Assembly: GCF_051106095.1 (NCBI RefSeq) | Contig: NC_135785.1 | Coordinates: 221,273,045 to 221,337,044, forward strand | Reading direction: 5' to 3' | Length of the DNA: 64,000 nt | DNA from: Pogona vitticeps | Lineage: Eukaryota > Chordata > Lepidosauria > Squamata > Agamidae | In this document: positions 1 to 32,599 of the stretch, in pieces | How positions within the stretch are numbered: the stretch's first letter is position 1 | Layout of the letters: each line of letters opens with the position of its first letter | Translations under genes and position numbers: made by a program | The notes under the pieces: model-generated | Databases searched by the model: none | Seen by the model: only the letters and a program-made list of their open reading frames with translations | Told to the model about the DNA's origin: nothing

Positions 1-945
1 GTTCTGGCTTGTAGGAAATTGAAGTATGCCCCTATATAGGTGGCTGTCTGTGATGGTTCAAATTGGGATTTGGCATGGTTCACCTGGAGACCAAGGTCTT
101 GAAGAGTGTCGAGAGTAATTTGGGTAGCTCTGACGGCATCGTGGTAGGAAGCAGAAACTATCATCCAGTTGTCTATATAAAGGAATATAGTGATTTCCTG
201 AAGGCGGAGGTAGGCAGCAACTGGTGTCATACACTTGGTGAAGGTCCTTAGTGTGATGGAGAGTCCGAACGGAAGAGAATGGAACTGGTACGAGATGCCA
301 TCGAATCGGAATCGAAGAAATTTGTGGTGACTCGGATGGATAGAGATGTGAAAATACACGTCTTGGAGATCAATGACAACAAATCAGTCTCCCTGTGAAA
401 GAAGAACGATAGTCAGCATTCTGAAACTAGGACGAATGAATTTATTGAGGTTTCTAAGGTCAAGGATGGATGGAGTCCATCCTTTTTCGGTACAGTGAAG
501 TATCTAGAGTAGAAACCATCATGCAGGGCAGATGAAGGGACTAAGAGTATGGCTTGGAGAAGAAGGGAAATTTCTTCTTGAAGTGCGAATGAGTGGGGAG
601 TAGTTTTAATGACAGTGAAAGGTGGAGTATGCTGAAATTCAATGAAACAGCCCTTTTCGATAATTGAAAGGACCCATTGGTCCTTGGTGATTCGACACCA
701 TGCACTGAAGAAAGGGTATAACCTGGTTTGAAACGGAGTGGAAACAGTGGTGGAAGATGGAAGGGATGCATTGATACTACTTACCCTTCTTCTGTTGGTG
801 TCGAAAGGGTTGTCCCACTAATCACATGTCTTTAAGCTCTAGAAAATTCTGAGAGGTCCTGCGCAGGTGCAGAACAACCCAACTGTGTTCATTCACAGAG
901 GCCACGAAGAACAAATTACACAAAACCTTGCAATTTAGCGCCAAA
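1..945 (-). mobile_element. DIRS-like retroelement fossil (RT part and one terminal region)
   Basis: Minus-strand translation shows reverse-transcriptase signatures of DIRS-type tyrosine-recombinase retrotransposons (ILDLRNLNKF; VIDLQDVYFHISIHPSHHKF; LPFGLSI). The stretch at about 830-945 resembles the terminal inverted-repeat region of the second DIRS copy near 14.3-14.6 kb. The copy is broken, has several breaks and runs off the left edge. Moderately old. Confidence 0.75.
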
Positions 946-1022
946 GTATTTCTGTATTGTACTTGTTACATTTGGTGTTCAACAGATTGTTCACAGAATG
1001 GTTGGAATCCTGTTCATGGAGC

Positions 1023-1112
1023 TGCATATGCATAAGCATATGCATATGCTGTAAGCTGCCCAGAGACCTTTGGGTAGAGTGGATAGCATATAAGTTAAAT
1101 AAATAAATAAGG
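1023..1112 (+). mobile_element. LINE 3' tail (L2-like) with (TAAA)n end
   Basis: A short piece reads GCTGCCCAGAGACC, then ATATAAGTTAAATAAATAAA-type sequence, the usual L2-like 3' end. It begins next to a small ATGCATATGC-rich palindrome at 1023-1052. Confidence 0.6.
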
Positions 1113-1509
1113 CTGATGATGTCATGAGTGATGGACTTTAATCATTAAGGCCTGAAAACTGCTGCCAATTCCATCCCATTCCCAAGGACCCCAGAGAATT
1201 TTCCCCAGGTGGAAAAGTTCCCTACTAGGCTCTGAGCATTGAGGTAGATAGCTTTTAATTAGAGATGAACATCCATGGCTGATTACAGCATTAGCCTTAG
1301 CCATGCAGAGCTATGTGAACAGAATTCCAGTCAATGAAGCATATTTACCAGGCCCTTTCTAATAGAGTTGTGCTTGTCATTGCTTATCTTCCCAACACAC
1401 TGTTGTCACCTAACAATCTGTACTGGTGCTGCCATATATCTAAAGCAGGTCTGAAAGAGTTTTAAATGATCCAAACTTTGAAGAAAGTTTAAAATAAACA
1501 CAATAGTAT
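1113..1509. other. Intergenic, nothing recognised
   Basis: AT-rich sequence between the LINE tail and the ARL6 3' end. No exon, RNA gene or repeat was recognised. Confidence 0.4.
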
Positions 1510-2501
1510 GTTAAGGATATTCTATATTTTATTTATCAAAATATTTCAGTTGTTACAGAACAGAATATAATTCAGCACATATCAAGGACAAAGTACTCAT
1601 ACACATCCATAGTGGCTTATAAAAACAATTCACATACAACTAAAAGATGGCAGAGAAATATTAAATGGTATAGGTCATTTCTATGAAAAATAGAATTTAA
1701 AATTAAGGTAAAATTCCACTGCAGTTGGCTAGCTTGCAGATTATGCTAAATCATGGTTTAACAAGATGTATTCAGTTAGGAAGGATATGGTGTAAACCCC
1801 AGTGTGGCATGCTTTCTTGTTTTGTTTCCACATGGCCTAGAGTACAAATTGGGCACCTTTCAGTTTCCCCAAACTGCCGTATCATTCAGAAGAGGGATTG
1901 TATTTTATAATACTCTAGTTGTTTTAACAAGACAGCTTCAGAAACCATTATCTGAAGTTGGCTGATCTGGAGAATAACCAGTTTGTATAAATTACATCCT
2001 GTTTGGATGATATAAGTCAATGTTTAGACAAACCACAGGAAGAAGATGCAGAAGTTTTCCTCCCAGGTAGATAGTTGAATAAGGAGTGGATATGAAAGCC
2101 TGAGAACCCACAACAGCTTCTTCCACCTCATGCACCTGTCACTAAAACAACATTTTACATGACTGGTACATTAGCCACTATGAGACATTATAAGGAGCAT
2201 TAAGAGAGCAAAATTATTGTAGCTGCTTCTTTGGTCTCACTTTTTTTTATTTTAAAAAAGCATCTTTTGTTTGTATACAATGATTTTGATGTTCCATCAA
2301 ACCACTTCCAAATTTTTGGTCAGTATCACGAATGTGCATGTCAGCAGTTACGTTTTTTACAAAAAATAATATTTTACTTTACGGGCTTTTATAAAAGCCA
2401 ACAAAAAGAAACAAACAGACCTAAAAAAAGTCTTTATGATCAAGGCTCTTCATTTATGTCTACAAATGTTCTTTATGACATTTTCACAGCTCATTGGTTT
2501 T
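1510..2501 (-). other. ARL6: ARL6 3' UTR (inferred extent)
   Basis: Downstream of the stop the strand is AT-rich with no repeats recognised. The first good AATAAA on the minus strand is at 1533-1528, so cleavage is expected around 1500-1518, giving a UTR of about 1 kb. The end is inferred from the signal only. Confidence 0.55.
1528..1533 (-). promoter_or_regulatory. Candidate ARL6 poly(A) signal AATAAA
   Basis: Plus-strand tttatt reads AATAAA on the minus strand, about 970 nt past the ARL6 stop codon. It is the only well-placed hexamer noted before the intergenic DIRS fossil. Confidence 0.5.
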
Positions 2502-23514
<21,013 letters not shown>

Positions 23515-23560
23515 AATTTTGAGTGAATGGCACAAACAAAGCTGGTATCTGAGAAGTTGC
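23515..23560 (-). other. ARL6: ARL6 5' UTR part of the ATG exon
   Basis: 46 nt between an acceptor (pyrimidine tract then AAATAG, 23566-23561) and the ATG. The acceptor implies at least one non-coding exon further upstream. Confidence 0.75.
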
Positions 23561-24782
23561 CTATTTGAAAAAGTTGAAATTAGAAAATGTCCGGAGACAT
23601 TAAAGACAAAACCATTGTGAGAGAAAATGGTTTCAAACAGTGTCACAGGAGGTTGGTTAATATAAGTAATTAGAAGATAAGCTGATTATTTCGGAAGAGT
23701 CTTCTTGTCAAGCAGTCTGACTACTTATTGCTCTGCCTAAAACAGCGTTATCTTAAGGTTAGTGGACAACTGTGAATTCAGTGCAACAAGATGCATAAAT
23801 CTATTTAAAATATAAGTTATTTCTAATGCCATTAACACCTTGTAATTACATAATAAAAGAATGGGAAAAAAATCTGTGTACAAAGCTGTGCTGCTCAAAA
23901 CTGTGCAATTAAAGGGAGAAGTGTAGATGCTGTATCATGTTTCTGCTGAGCTACTTTTATCACAAACATGAGATAGCTGGGCGCAACTAAGGTCAAAAGA
24001 AATAGCTCAGTTTTTCCTTAACAAGTTCCCACCTATGGGAAGAATATATCTACAGTGCTATAGGAGACAGCATAAACCAGTCACCCTAGGGTAGCACCAT
24101 TCTTGAAGAAACCAAAAAGTTCTGACAACTTACACGTGAAACAGCAATATTTTCCAACCGGTTTTTAGTAAGAACCATAAATAAAATCGCCCAACATTCT
24201 GTGTTAAAAGACCAGCAGTAATAGCCATCTTGTTTATTTCTCTCGCATGCCAGAGCAGAGCCTGAGCATCAGGCCAGCAACCCTATGCCTGTGTAAGAGA
24301 CGAGGAAACCCCAATAACGAACAGCTTCCTTTCAAACAGAACCGCGGCCTCCGCCTGCCATCCTACGACAGGCTCGGCAGATAGTAAATGATCCAGCTCT
24401 GAAGAGTCAGGTGGGGCAGCAGTGCCTAGTAGCCACTTCAGATGGGGAAGGCCCCGGTTCAAAATTCCGCCTCAGTTCGGAGACAGAACCTAAGGAAAGC
24501 CCCCTTGTCCTTCTCAGCCCAATTTAATTATCTCACAGGCATCTCGCAAGGGAGGGAGAGAAGAGGCTGCTCTCAATATCTCAGACGAAAAGCACGACAC
24601 AATAATAACAATAATTTTTATTATTAATCTCCAAGCCGGGGCAGAACTCTTCAGCTCAGCCGATGCTGAGGGACTAAATATTGTAACACACACACACACA
24701 CACACACACCTCACGCGCCAGCGCCTCTCTTTTCCTATCACTTCCTACGGGGGGGGGGGAAGGAACCCCCAAGGATACTCAC
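23561..24782 (-). other. ARL6 intron in the 5' UTR
   Basis: Nothing is recognised except the (AC)n run and increasing CpG density from about 24.3 kb. Confidence 0.5.
24686..24709. repeat. (AC)n microsatellite
   Basis: About 12 AC units in ARL6 intron 1, 80 bp downstream of the inferred first-exon donor. Confidence 0.9.
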
Positions 24783-24842
24783 GTAGGAAAGCCGTCAGCT
24801 TGGCCTTGAGAGAACGACCTCCAGCCTCCGGACGCTTGCGTC
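24783..24842 (-). other. ARL6: ARL6 non-coding exon 1 (inferred)
   Basis: A consensus donor CCTAC|GTGAGT lies at 24787-24777 in the CpG-rich block, in the correct direction to splice to the 23560 acceptor. The 5' end is not visible; I place it just downstream of the X-box, so the exon is about 60 nt. Confidence 0.5.
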
Positions 24843-24875
24843 GTTGCCTAGGTAACAGAATCTCTTTCCCCCCCC

Positions 24876-24906
<31 letters not shown>

Positions 24907-24960
24907 GCCTTCTGTGGGATGGAGCGCTCTTTCCGCACCTTCTCATTGGCTGTATTATTT
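24843..24960 (-). promoter_or_regulatory. ARL6 CpG-island promoter with RFX X-box and CCAAT box
   Basis: GTTGCC-TA-GGTAAC at 24843-24856 is an almost perfect palindromic X-box, the binding site of RFX factors that drive ciliary genes including BBS genes. A CCAAT box (minus strand, about 24943-24950) lies about 90 bp upstream. No TATA box was seen. A (GCC)n run at 24876-24905 lies between them. CpG density is raised over about 24.3-25.4 kb, unlike the AT-rich surroundings. Confidence 0.7.
24876..24905. repeat. (GCC)n trinucleotide run in promoter
   Basis: About nine to ten GCC units directly upstream of the X-box, next to a C-run. Typical of CpG-island promoters and probably length-variable. 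Confidence 0.9.
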
Positions 24961-25430
24961 CAATAGTCCTCCGCGCCGCAAGGGACTGCTATCGCCGTGA
25001 AGGGCCGAGGGGGGGCGGAAAGACACCATAGAATAATAGAGGAGACCGTCACGACGCAGGTGGAACCTTTAAAGCAGACGCGCTCAGCGCAAGCCCCGGC
25101 ATTCTCAGCTTGCCTGTCAGTCAGAGCTCATCCTGCGATAGCTCCGGTGGAACGGCAGAGGCCGCCACAATCCGAAACACAAAGGACTAAAGCGGCCGCC
25201 TGACAAAGTCCCCAAAGAGGGGAAGATGGAAAGAGGAGGAGTTCCCTCTGGGAGTGACTAGTCAGGATCATGTCCTTTCCCCAAGAGGAAGCAGGCAGGC
25301 AGCAAGGAAGATTGGAGCGTCTACAGTGTTGCTCAAGGCTTCACTTCGTCGTTTAGCGCTGAACTGGGGCGGAAAGGTGTCTGAGGAAACAGTTTAAATA
25401 GCGGGAACTTATTTGTGCCCCATGGCGTTG
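24961..25430. other. CpG-rich upstream flank of ARL6 promoter
   Basis: GC-rich sequence with GCGGCCGC and scattered CpG. Short open frames here have no recognisable protein features and I treat them as chance. A divergent non-coding transcript is possible but nothing shows it. Confidence 0.4.
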
Positions 25431-25439
25431 CCATGAGCT

Positions 25440-25880
25440 CAAGAGCTCCATGGTTTCTGTAGTTTAGGCTGTGGGCAGAGATGGGATCGATGATCCCGTA
25501 AAGAAAAAAAAATCATGTGAATCCCTGGGGATGCATGCATTGGATCCATGTTTTAGCATTACCATGCAGCAATGAACCCGTGATTTCTGTGGTTTAGTCA
25601 ATGGGCACAGATGGGCTCTCTCATCTGAAGTTGGTTTGGGGAAAATCCCAAGTAAAAATCATGTGGATCCCTGAGGATATGAACCTTAGATCCACGTTTT
25701 TATGCCACTGAAAAGCTGTGTCGCAAATGGTTTGTGATTTCTGTGGTTTATTCTGTGAGCCTGGATTTGGTACTGTGGGTACTGGGATTCAATAGTGGTT
25801 TGGAGAGAGTTCAGTATAAAAATGGTAGGAAATCATTGGGATCTGTGCTTTGAGCCATGTTCTTGAGTCATCGTGAACTC
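25440..25880. repeat. Decayed tandem repeat, period about 130-154 bp, 3+ units
   Basis: TTTCTGT(A/G)GTTTA recurs at 25454, 25584 and 25738, each unit also holding AAAATCATGTG(A/G)ATCCCTG and GATCCA(T/C)GTTTT. Units are diverged. No protein coding. Confidence 0.75.
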
Positions 25881-26664
25881 TACTGGTCTGTCCAGGCAGC
25901 CAGAAATAGACATTAGAGATCATAATTAGAGCTGACAGAACATTACTGTTACAGGGAAGTGGCTGAGGTAGTCTTTCAACATTTTTGAAATCAGATTTCA
26001 AAGAAACTGTGCACTTAAATCTGGAAGACCAATAATGAAACAAACTCAGCTGATCTTCATAATCTTAGATGTGAGAGAAGCTGATGTTATGACACTCAGG
26101 CACAGAATTGTTAAGAATTCTCTTCATCCTGTCACTGGCTGAAACCCTTTAGTAATTCACAGCTAGGGCAGACCCATTGAATCAGCAGAATATTTGGTTC
26201 ACCATATCCCCACTGATTCAGTGTAATGTAATTATCCATTATGGGCTATCTCTAATGTCTTTCTGGTGACACAAATTGGTGTTCAAACTTAACTCAAAGG
26301 ATAAGTATATGAGTGATGTGCATATTTGTGTATAATTTTTTTTTCCTATCTGCTACTTTGGATACATTATGAATGTACATCTATGAATATGCTAATATAC
26401 CCGTTATTTAAAAAATTGTTTCCAGAATTAATGGAGAAATTCACTGCGTCCATGCCAACTGTGCAGGTTTTCTCCTGGTTCTTGTTTTGTTGTCAGAGTA
26501 TACCTTGGGTCTTTTACTGGTAGTGCACTTTGGATCGTGTTTGAGAGGAGAATCAGTTCAGTCACTAGACTGTTCATGTTTCTACATTCCATATGTGGAT
26601 AGTTTACAACACTAACATTCAGAACAATAAAACAATATAAAGCAGAGAGATATAAGAAAGTGCT

Positions 26665-26775
26665 TCACAATTAATTAATTAATTAATTAATTAATTAATT
26701 AATTAATTAATTAATATATATATATATATATATCCTGCCTATCTGGTCGATAGGACCACTCTAGGCAAAGTTAAA
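26665..26775 (-). repeat. (TTAA)n and (TA)n microsatellite on an L2 tail
   Basis: TTAATTAA and TATATA arrays followed by CCTGCCTATCTGGTC-GATAGGACCACTCTAGGC, the reverse complement of an L2-type 3' end. Confidence 0.85.
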
Positions 26776-27984
26776 GTGTGGAATTACAGCCCCAAGATAT
26801 AGTAGCACCTGCAAAGCAGGATGCATTTATAGGAGGATTAGATAAATTTGGGAGGTTAAGATCATCAATGGCTACTAGTTAGGATGGCTGTTATAGATCA
26901 CATAGTAGGCCTCTTTCTATCAGTTGCTGAGGAATCAGAAAGGGAAGATGCAGTTGCCCTCGTGTCTTGCTTATGGCCTTTCATATGCAAGTAGTTAGTA
27001 TTATGAGAACAAAAAATGCTGGACTTGACAGGCCTTTCATTTGATTCTGTAGGACTCTGTTTAAGTTCTTAGGTCCTGGACACAAAGAGCTACTGCATAC
27101 CGTGGCCCTTCCAGCATGGCAGTGGTAAAACCTTCCTTGAACATTTCACATACCTCAGAACCCCTCACAGCCTGTAAGTCAGAACTTACTTAATGGCACA
27201 TAATAATAAACCTGTCTACCCACATTTGGAATGAGGTTAAAATGCTCTACCTTAAGTTTATTTTGGTTCCTATGTAATTTGATGTCGGGTTGGTTTTTCT
27301 TTATGATCCATAAGAACTTTTTTTGCTGTCCACAAGATTTCAGTTTAAAAGATGCACAGTTCCACTCAGAAATAACCACCAATACTGTACTTTTATTTGC
27401 TAATAAATATCATAGGAAACAGGCTTACTTCATCTGTAAGACCTGATAATGCCTCTTAGGAAATAATAGAAAAATAAAATACAGTAATCATCAGTAACTT
27501 GTACGTTGTACAAATATCTTATTATGTTGCTCAGCATGTAGCTTCGCTAAACCCCATATTCTTTCTGCAAATAGATGGCATATGAATGCAATTCACCTTA
27601 AAACGCCCTAGTTATCAGAGCTGAGCATTTTATTACACTACTAACTTAACAGGCATTCCAGGACATGAACATTTACAGGGAACATCATATTATCATAGTA
27701 GTAGATTGCAAATGAGGAAACCAGTAACAAGTCTCAAGTAAATGTGGATTACTCCATTTCTAATTTAAAATAGGAGCATGTCTATTTCCCCCTTAAGACA
27801 TCAATTCAGTATGCAAGACTTTCTTTTGACCAATATTCCTGCTTTCTTATTAATGAAAGGAAAACATAAATAAAATATGAGTAGGAGATACATACTAAAT
27901 GAAATGAATTGGAAATTCCAATGGGCAGCTTTGGCCCTCTACATGTTGTGCTAAAGCTTCTGTTATCTCCTATCATTGGATACA

Positions 27985-28060
27985 TTGCCCAGGGTTGATA
28001 AGAGCTGCAGTCCAGCAATGGCTGTAAAGCCTCAGGTTGCCCACCCCTGCTGTAAGCAAT
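27985..28060. mobile_element. hAT end fragment
   Basis: GAGCTGCAGTCCAGCAATGG...CTCAGGTTGCCCACCCCTG matches a common hAT-type terminus (reverse CAGGGGTGGGCAACCTGAGG). Confidence 0.6.
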
Positions 28061-28409
28061 ACAGTAGTCCAAAGAGGAAAATACATTTTCAAAAAACTGT
28101 TTTTTTTAAATAAATGCACACCAAGCCCTTCTCTTCAAACATTATAGTTTTGATTTGCAGTTGGTAGTCAAACACACAGATAAGTACCCATAATTAGGAT
28201 GGATATAGCTTTGAGTAGCCACATTTTAGAGGAGAGTATTGGCTGAAATCCACATGTAGAGGACTATAGGGAGATATGCACATTTCCAACAAGCAGACAT
28301 GGGAACCTATGCATGAATTACCTTCCTCTTTTGAAATGGGTTTGAAGATGTCCAGAGTGGAAGCTCCTGCACTGGAGTGCTGAAACCCAGAGCAAACTGT
28401 CCAGATATT

Positions 28410-28500
28410 TCATTAATTAATTAATCAATCAATTAATTAATTATTCAATTTCTACCCTGCCCCTCTAGACAGTGCCATTGAGCACTGCTGAATGTACAAA
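28410..28500 (-). mobile_element. LINE tail with ATTA repeats
   Basis: ATTAATTAAT-type repeats followed by TTTCTACCCTGCCCCTCTAG resemble the inverse of an L2 3' end. Confidence 0.5.
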
Positions 28501-28877
28501 TATTGTTTGTTTTATTTTTAGGCCACCTTTCTCCAGATAAGGGGACCCAAGGTGGCTCACCATATTAAAATAATAGAACTAAATACAGAAGAAGTAAAAC
28601 ATTACAAAGCAAAGCAATTTAACTATACACTAATTAAAATAGAATTGAATAATTAAAATCAGATAAACATTAAAAACGATCTTCTTAAAAATAGCATCCT
28701 GAGACTCAATCATGATTGTTAAAGGCCTGCCTGAAAAGATGAATTTTCAGCTGTTGGTGGAAAGACAAAAGGGAGGGAGCCAACCTCATCTCCCAAGGGA
28801 GAGCATTCCTTAATGTGGGAACTGCCACAGAGAAGGCCCTTGTGTCACCATCAGCCATGCATGTGTTGGCAATTACT
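28500..28877 (-). mobile_element. L2-like LINE 3' fragment
   Basis: The minus strand encodes MADGDTRAFSVAVPTLRNAL, then SFHQQLKIHLFRQAF, the conserved C-terminus, and ends in the GGTGGCCTAAAAATAAAAC-type 3' region. A different subfamily from the adjacent 28878 copy. Confidence 0.8.
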
Positions 28878-30330
28878 GATTTTTTTATTTTATTTATATC
28901 CCGCCTATCTGGTCGTGTTAGGACCACTCTAGGCGGCTAACAACATAAAAATAATACAATAATATACATATAAAACCATATTACATAACAGAAAATACTA
29001 AACAGAATGGGAGAGCTATAGGAGAAGGGAAAAGTCGTCAGGAGTTATCTGTTGGGAAGGCCTGCCTAAACATCCATGTTTTTAATTGTTTCTTAAAAAT
29101 ACCCAGCGAGGGAGCCGCGCGAATCTCAGGAGGTAGGTTGTTCCAGAGACGAGGAGCCACCGCCGAGAAGGCCCGATTTCTAGTCTTTTCCTTCTGGGCC
29201 TCCCTCGGCGTTAGGCTCCTCAGCCTCACCTCCTGGCTCGCGCGAGTGACACGGGTAGATCTTGGTGGGAGAAGGCGTTCTGCCAAGTATCGAGGTCCTA
29301 AACCGTTTAGGGCTTTGTACGTGAGCATCAACACTTTGAAGTCAATGCGGAATCGGATGGGCGGCCAATGCAGTGCGGCCAGAGTGGGTGAAATATGTTG
29401 GTATCTTCTCACTTCACTGAGTAATCAGGCCGCCGCATTCTGCACCACCTGTAGTTTCCGCAGCAGCCTCAAAGGTAGCCCCACGTAGAGCGCATTACAG
29501 TGGTCTAATCTTGAAAATACGAGCGCATGCACCAAGGTAGTGAGCGCCCCAACACCAAGGTAGGATCGCAGCTGGGCTATCCGCCTAAGATGAAAAAAGG
29601 CGGTATGGACCACGGACACCACCTGAGATTCCATAGTGAGCGCCGGGTCCAGATGGATCCCCAAGCTGCTGACCCCATCCTTGGCGGGCAGGGTCACCCC
29701 CCCAAAAGTGAGGGAGTTTCCCAAATCCCCAACTGTGGGGGCGCCCACCCTTAGTACCTCTGTCTTGTCCGGGTTTAGTCTCAGCCCGTTCTCCTGCATC
29801 CATTCCAGTACGGTCTCCAGGCAGCGCTGAAGGGACAGAACGGCATCTCCTGCAGTTGGTGAAAAGGAGATGTAGAGCTGCATGTCATCCGCATACTGAT
29901 GACACAATGCTCCACACCCCCTGATGACCCCACCCAGCGGCCTCATATAGATGTTAAACAGCATTGGGGAGATGATCGACCCCTGTGGGACCCCACAATT
30001 GAGGCTCCATGGGGCCGAGATGCTCTCCCCAAGCTGTACTCTCTGGGGACGGTCCTCCAAGAAGGAACGGAGCCAGGTCAAAGCCCGGCCACCTATTCCC
30101 AACTCAGTGAGCCTCCCCAGGAGGATACTGTGGTCAATGGTATCAAAGGCCGCTGAGATGTCTAGGAGGACCAGCAGAGACAATTTGCCCCTGTCGGCCT
30201 CCCTCAATAGGTCATCACACAGGGCGACCAATGCCGTTTCTGTACCATGGCGTGGCCTGAAACCCAATTTACTAAATGTCATCATGATTTCACCCAAAAA
30301 CATTTCCAGGAAAGAGTTGCATATGACCAT
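28878..30330 (-). mobile_element. L2-like LINE, almost open reverse transcriptase frame
   Basis: One frame from 30330 runs through FRPRHGTETALVALCDDLLR, LLVLLDISAAFDTIDHSILL, NCGVPQGSIISPMLFNIYMR, HQYADDMQLYISF and VFSRLDHCNALYVGLPLRLL. It meets a single in-frame TGA at 29427-29425, probably from CGA, and continues in the same frame to the C-terminus FRQAFPTDNS at 29038. The 3' UTR with GCCGCCTAGAGTGGTCC is at 28880-28940. 5' truncated, lacking the endonuclease. The most intact LINE in the window. Confidence 0.92.
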
Positions 30331-32200
30331 TTACAAAAGCCGCAGCTTAGCTTTTAAACTGATGACACTTCACACACACATGCACACAGACACACATGTG
30401 CACGGACACACCAAAACGAGGTGAATTTCTTGGTGTGTTGGGGCAAATCTTTGAAGAGCTTGAATCCAAAGAACATGTCGCTGACAAAGGCAAAGAAGTA
30501 TACCAGCTGTGGAGATGACATATTTTCACGCCTGTTAGGGTCAACATGAGGAAGAATGTTCAAAAGACAGAAAGGCGCTGGAAAAAGGGGTGGAGGGAAT
30601 ATTATCTATATATACTTTCTGTCTTGTTGGCATATGTTGGCAGAAATGAGTTCATTGACTAGTTACAGTATTCTCCTTTCCATGCCCTTATACAGTAATA
30701 ACGGTAATAATGTTGCAGTTACAGAAAACCATGTACCTTGTGATTGGATGTAGCTGTTGTAATTATTCTTTAAAATGTTAATCATTTTATGTAATTCAAC
30801 TCATTTCATGACTCTGTTACAAAAGCAGACAGTCCGGGACAGTAACCATAAAAAGGTAATGATAAAAATAATTCATTTATTTTAATTTTTATGTTTCAAT
30901 TACTGATTGAGGCTCAAATAAGAACACAAAGTAATAGAACTTAGTTATTGAAAGAGAGCTATCGCCATGTTAATGCTCCAATCCATTTTTGGAGAATGGC
31001 AATGACATTTTAATACAGAAAGTAACTAAAAAGACATTACCAGAAAAAGCACTGATTCAATACCAGGAGTTTTACTCAAAATCATTCCTAATTAACCTCT
31101 GTAGAGTCAATTTCAATGATCTGCTACAAGAGTTTGGTATCATTTTATTGGAATATTTCATTTATAGGAGTGATCCTGAGAGTCATGTCTGTCATACGTA
31201 TAAATGGCATCAAGTTCCATTTTATATTTTTTAGTTGTGTGCTAGGTGTTTATTATATGGGCCAGTATTCTACTACGTATTCTAGTAGCAAATTGCCACT
31301 TATTGAGACGGGACTGGGACCAGCAATGGTGGGTTTTGACACTAAAGACACCCACACTATCCTAGGGCCCTCAAAGTTTTCCCAGGTCAAAAGGGATTAC
31401 TAGGGAGCCTCAGAACCTTGAGAGGACAGGTAAGATACTTTTAGTTAAAGATAAAAGACTGCAGCTGATGGCATCAACAGCCTTACATGTTCAGAGAAGC
31501 ACCAACAGGATTCCAGCTATTATCTGCTTCAAAGCAAAAAATACCTTTCTCTTAACTATATTAAGTTCAGCATCTACCAACAGTACCTCAAAGCCGACTT
31601 CTGATGTATACTGTGAAAGAGTTCAGGTTTACAGTGCAGGTGAGAACAGGATTTCTGATCTACCTCATGATGTGATGGTTCAAATTTATAAAGATAGGAT
31701 AATGAGGAAAAGTCCTTGCTCTCAATTGAGGGGCTCCCATTCATATTCCAAGTTTGCCTTTGGCCATATGCTGTTGTGGGCGAAAAGTGAAAACATTCAA
31801 GATCCACTTTATAGGCTGTTTGGGTACTGTATTGTAATGGTCATTTCACATGGTTAATAATAAAATAATTGATATTGGTACAGTACTTCAAACTCCTTTC
31901 ATTTGGCACCAAAAGTTTTTTAAATCAGCCACAATAACATCTCACCAGTTCATAGCCAGGAATTCCTATGATGTATGCTGTAACAGTAACAAAATCAGTC
32001 TTAGAGACATTGACTTGACAATATAATCTACTGAAATCAGTGGGCTTCATTTTCAAGCATGTATGTGCATAGCTTGTAATGATGGGATGTGTGATCATAA
32101 GCCATTTACTTGCAAGTAAATTCAGCCTGAGATCAGCAATATAATTTTCTTTATAATAAGTTTAAGATCTGGATGTGAGTTAGCTGAAACAGTAACTTGA
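30330..32200. other. Intergenic, nothing recognised
   Basis: AT-rich single-copy-like sequence with a CA-rich stretch at 30360-30415. An open frame at 31468-31857 (129 codons) has no recognisable motif and no splice context; I treat it as chance. Confidence 0.4.
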
Positions 32201-32214
32201 ATAAATATGCCTTG

Positions 32215-32345
32215 TGACTGCTGGATAGCTCAGTGATTTAAGTATTGGGAGTTTGAGTCCCCACTGTGCCTCCCTGACAGGGCTGGACTTGATGATCTAG
32301 AAGGTCCCTTCCGGTTCTGCAGTTCTAAGATTATCAAAGTAATTT
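32215..32345 (+). mobile_element. tRNA-derived SINE
   Basis: An A-box-like GATAGCTCAGTGATTTAAG and a B-box-like AGTTTGAGTCCCC are followed by GGCTGGACTTGATGATCTAG and AAGGTCCCTTCCGGTTCTGC, a common reptile SINE 3' body. Short and tail-less. Confidence 0.8.
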
Positions 32346-32599
32346 GATTCAGAGGTTGTTTCACATCTGGTCAGGAAAACAAAATGATTTTAAAAAGGAA
32401 CACAACAACAGCAACAGCAAAGGTAGAGTAGGAAACTTAATATGATTATGGGTTGAATTGTTGTTGTTGTTATTATTTTATTTCCATTTTGAATTTTCTG
32501 TCATTTAAAAAAATCTCCATATATTCATAAAAAGCAGGATAGTATGCCAGTTTGCATAATGGAAACAGAAAGAAAAGGCTTTGAAATGACATCCTAGGA

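Larger units (their letters stand above)
25880..28410. other. Intergenic, mostly unrecognised, with short repeats
   Basis: Contains a possible MITE remnant with CCACTGATTCAG (about 26140-26235), TTAA/TA microsatellites with a LINE tail (26665-26765), a SINE tail (about 27150-27205) and a hAT end (27985-28060). No exon recognised. Confidence 0.5.

Noticed and set aside
23515-23646. Upstream in-frame ATG at 23646 as ARL6 start
   Set aside because: It lies upstream of a good splice acceptor at 23561, in the intron, and the family N-terminus starts at MGLF.
24800-25203. Open frames in the CpG block as a divergent gene
   Set aside because: Alanine/proline-rich products follow from GC content and the GCC run; no motif and no known gene at this position in human synteny.
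31468-31857. 129-codon plus-strand open frame as a possible gene
   Set aside because: No motif, no splice or promoter context, and composition like the flanks.
32215-32345. A functional tRNA gene
   Set aside because: A- and B-box-like sequences are present but no cloverleaf; the following body is a known type of SINE.
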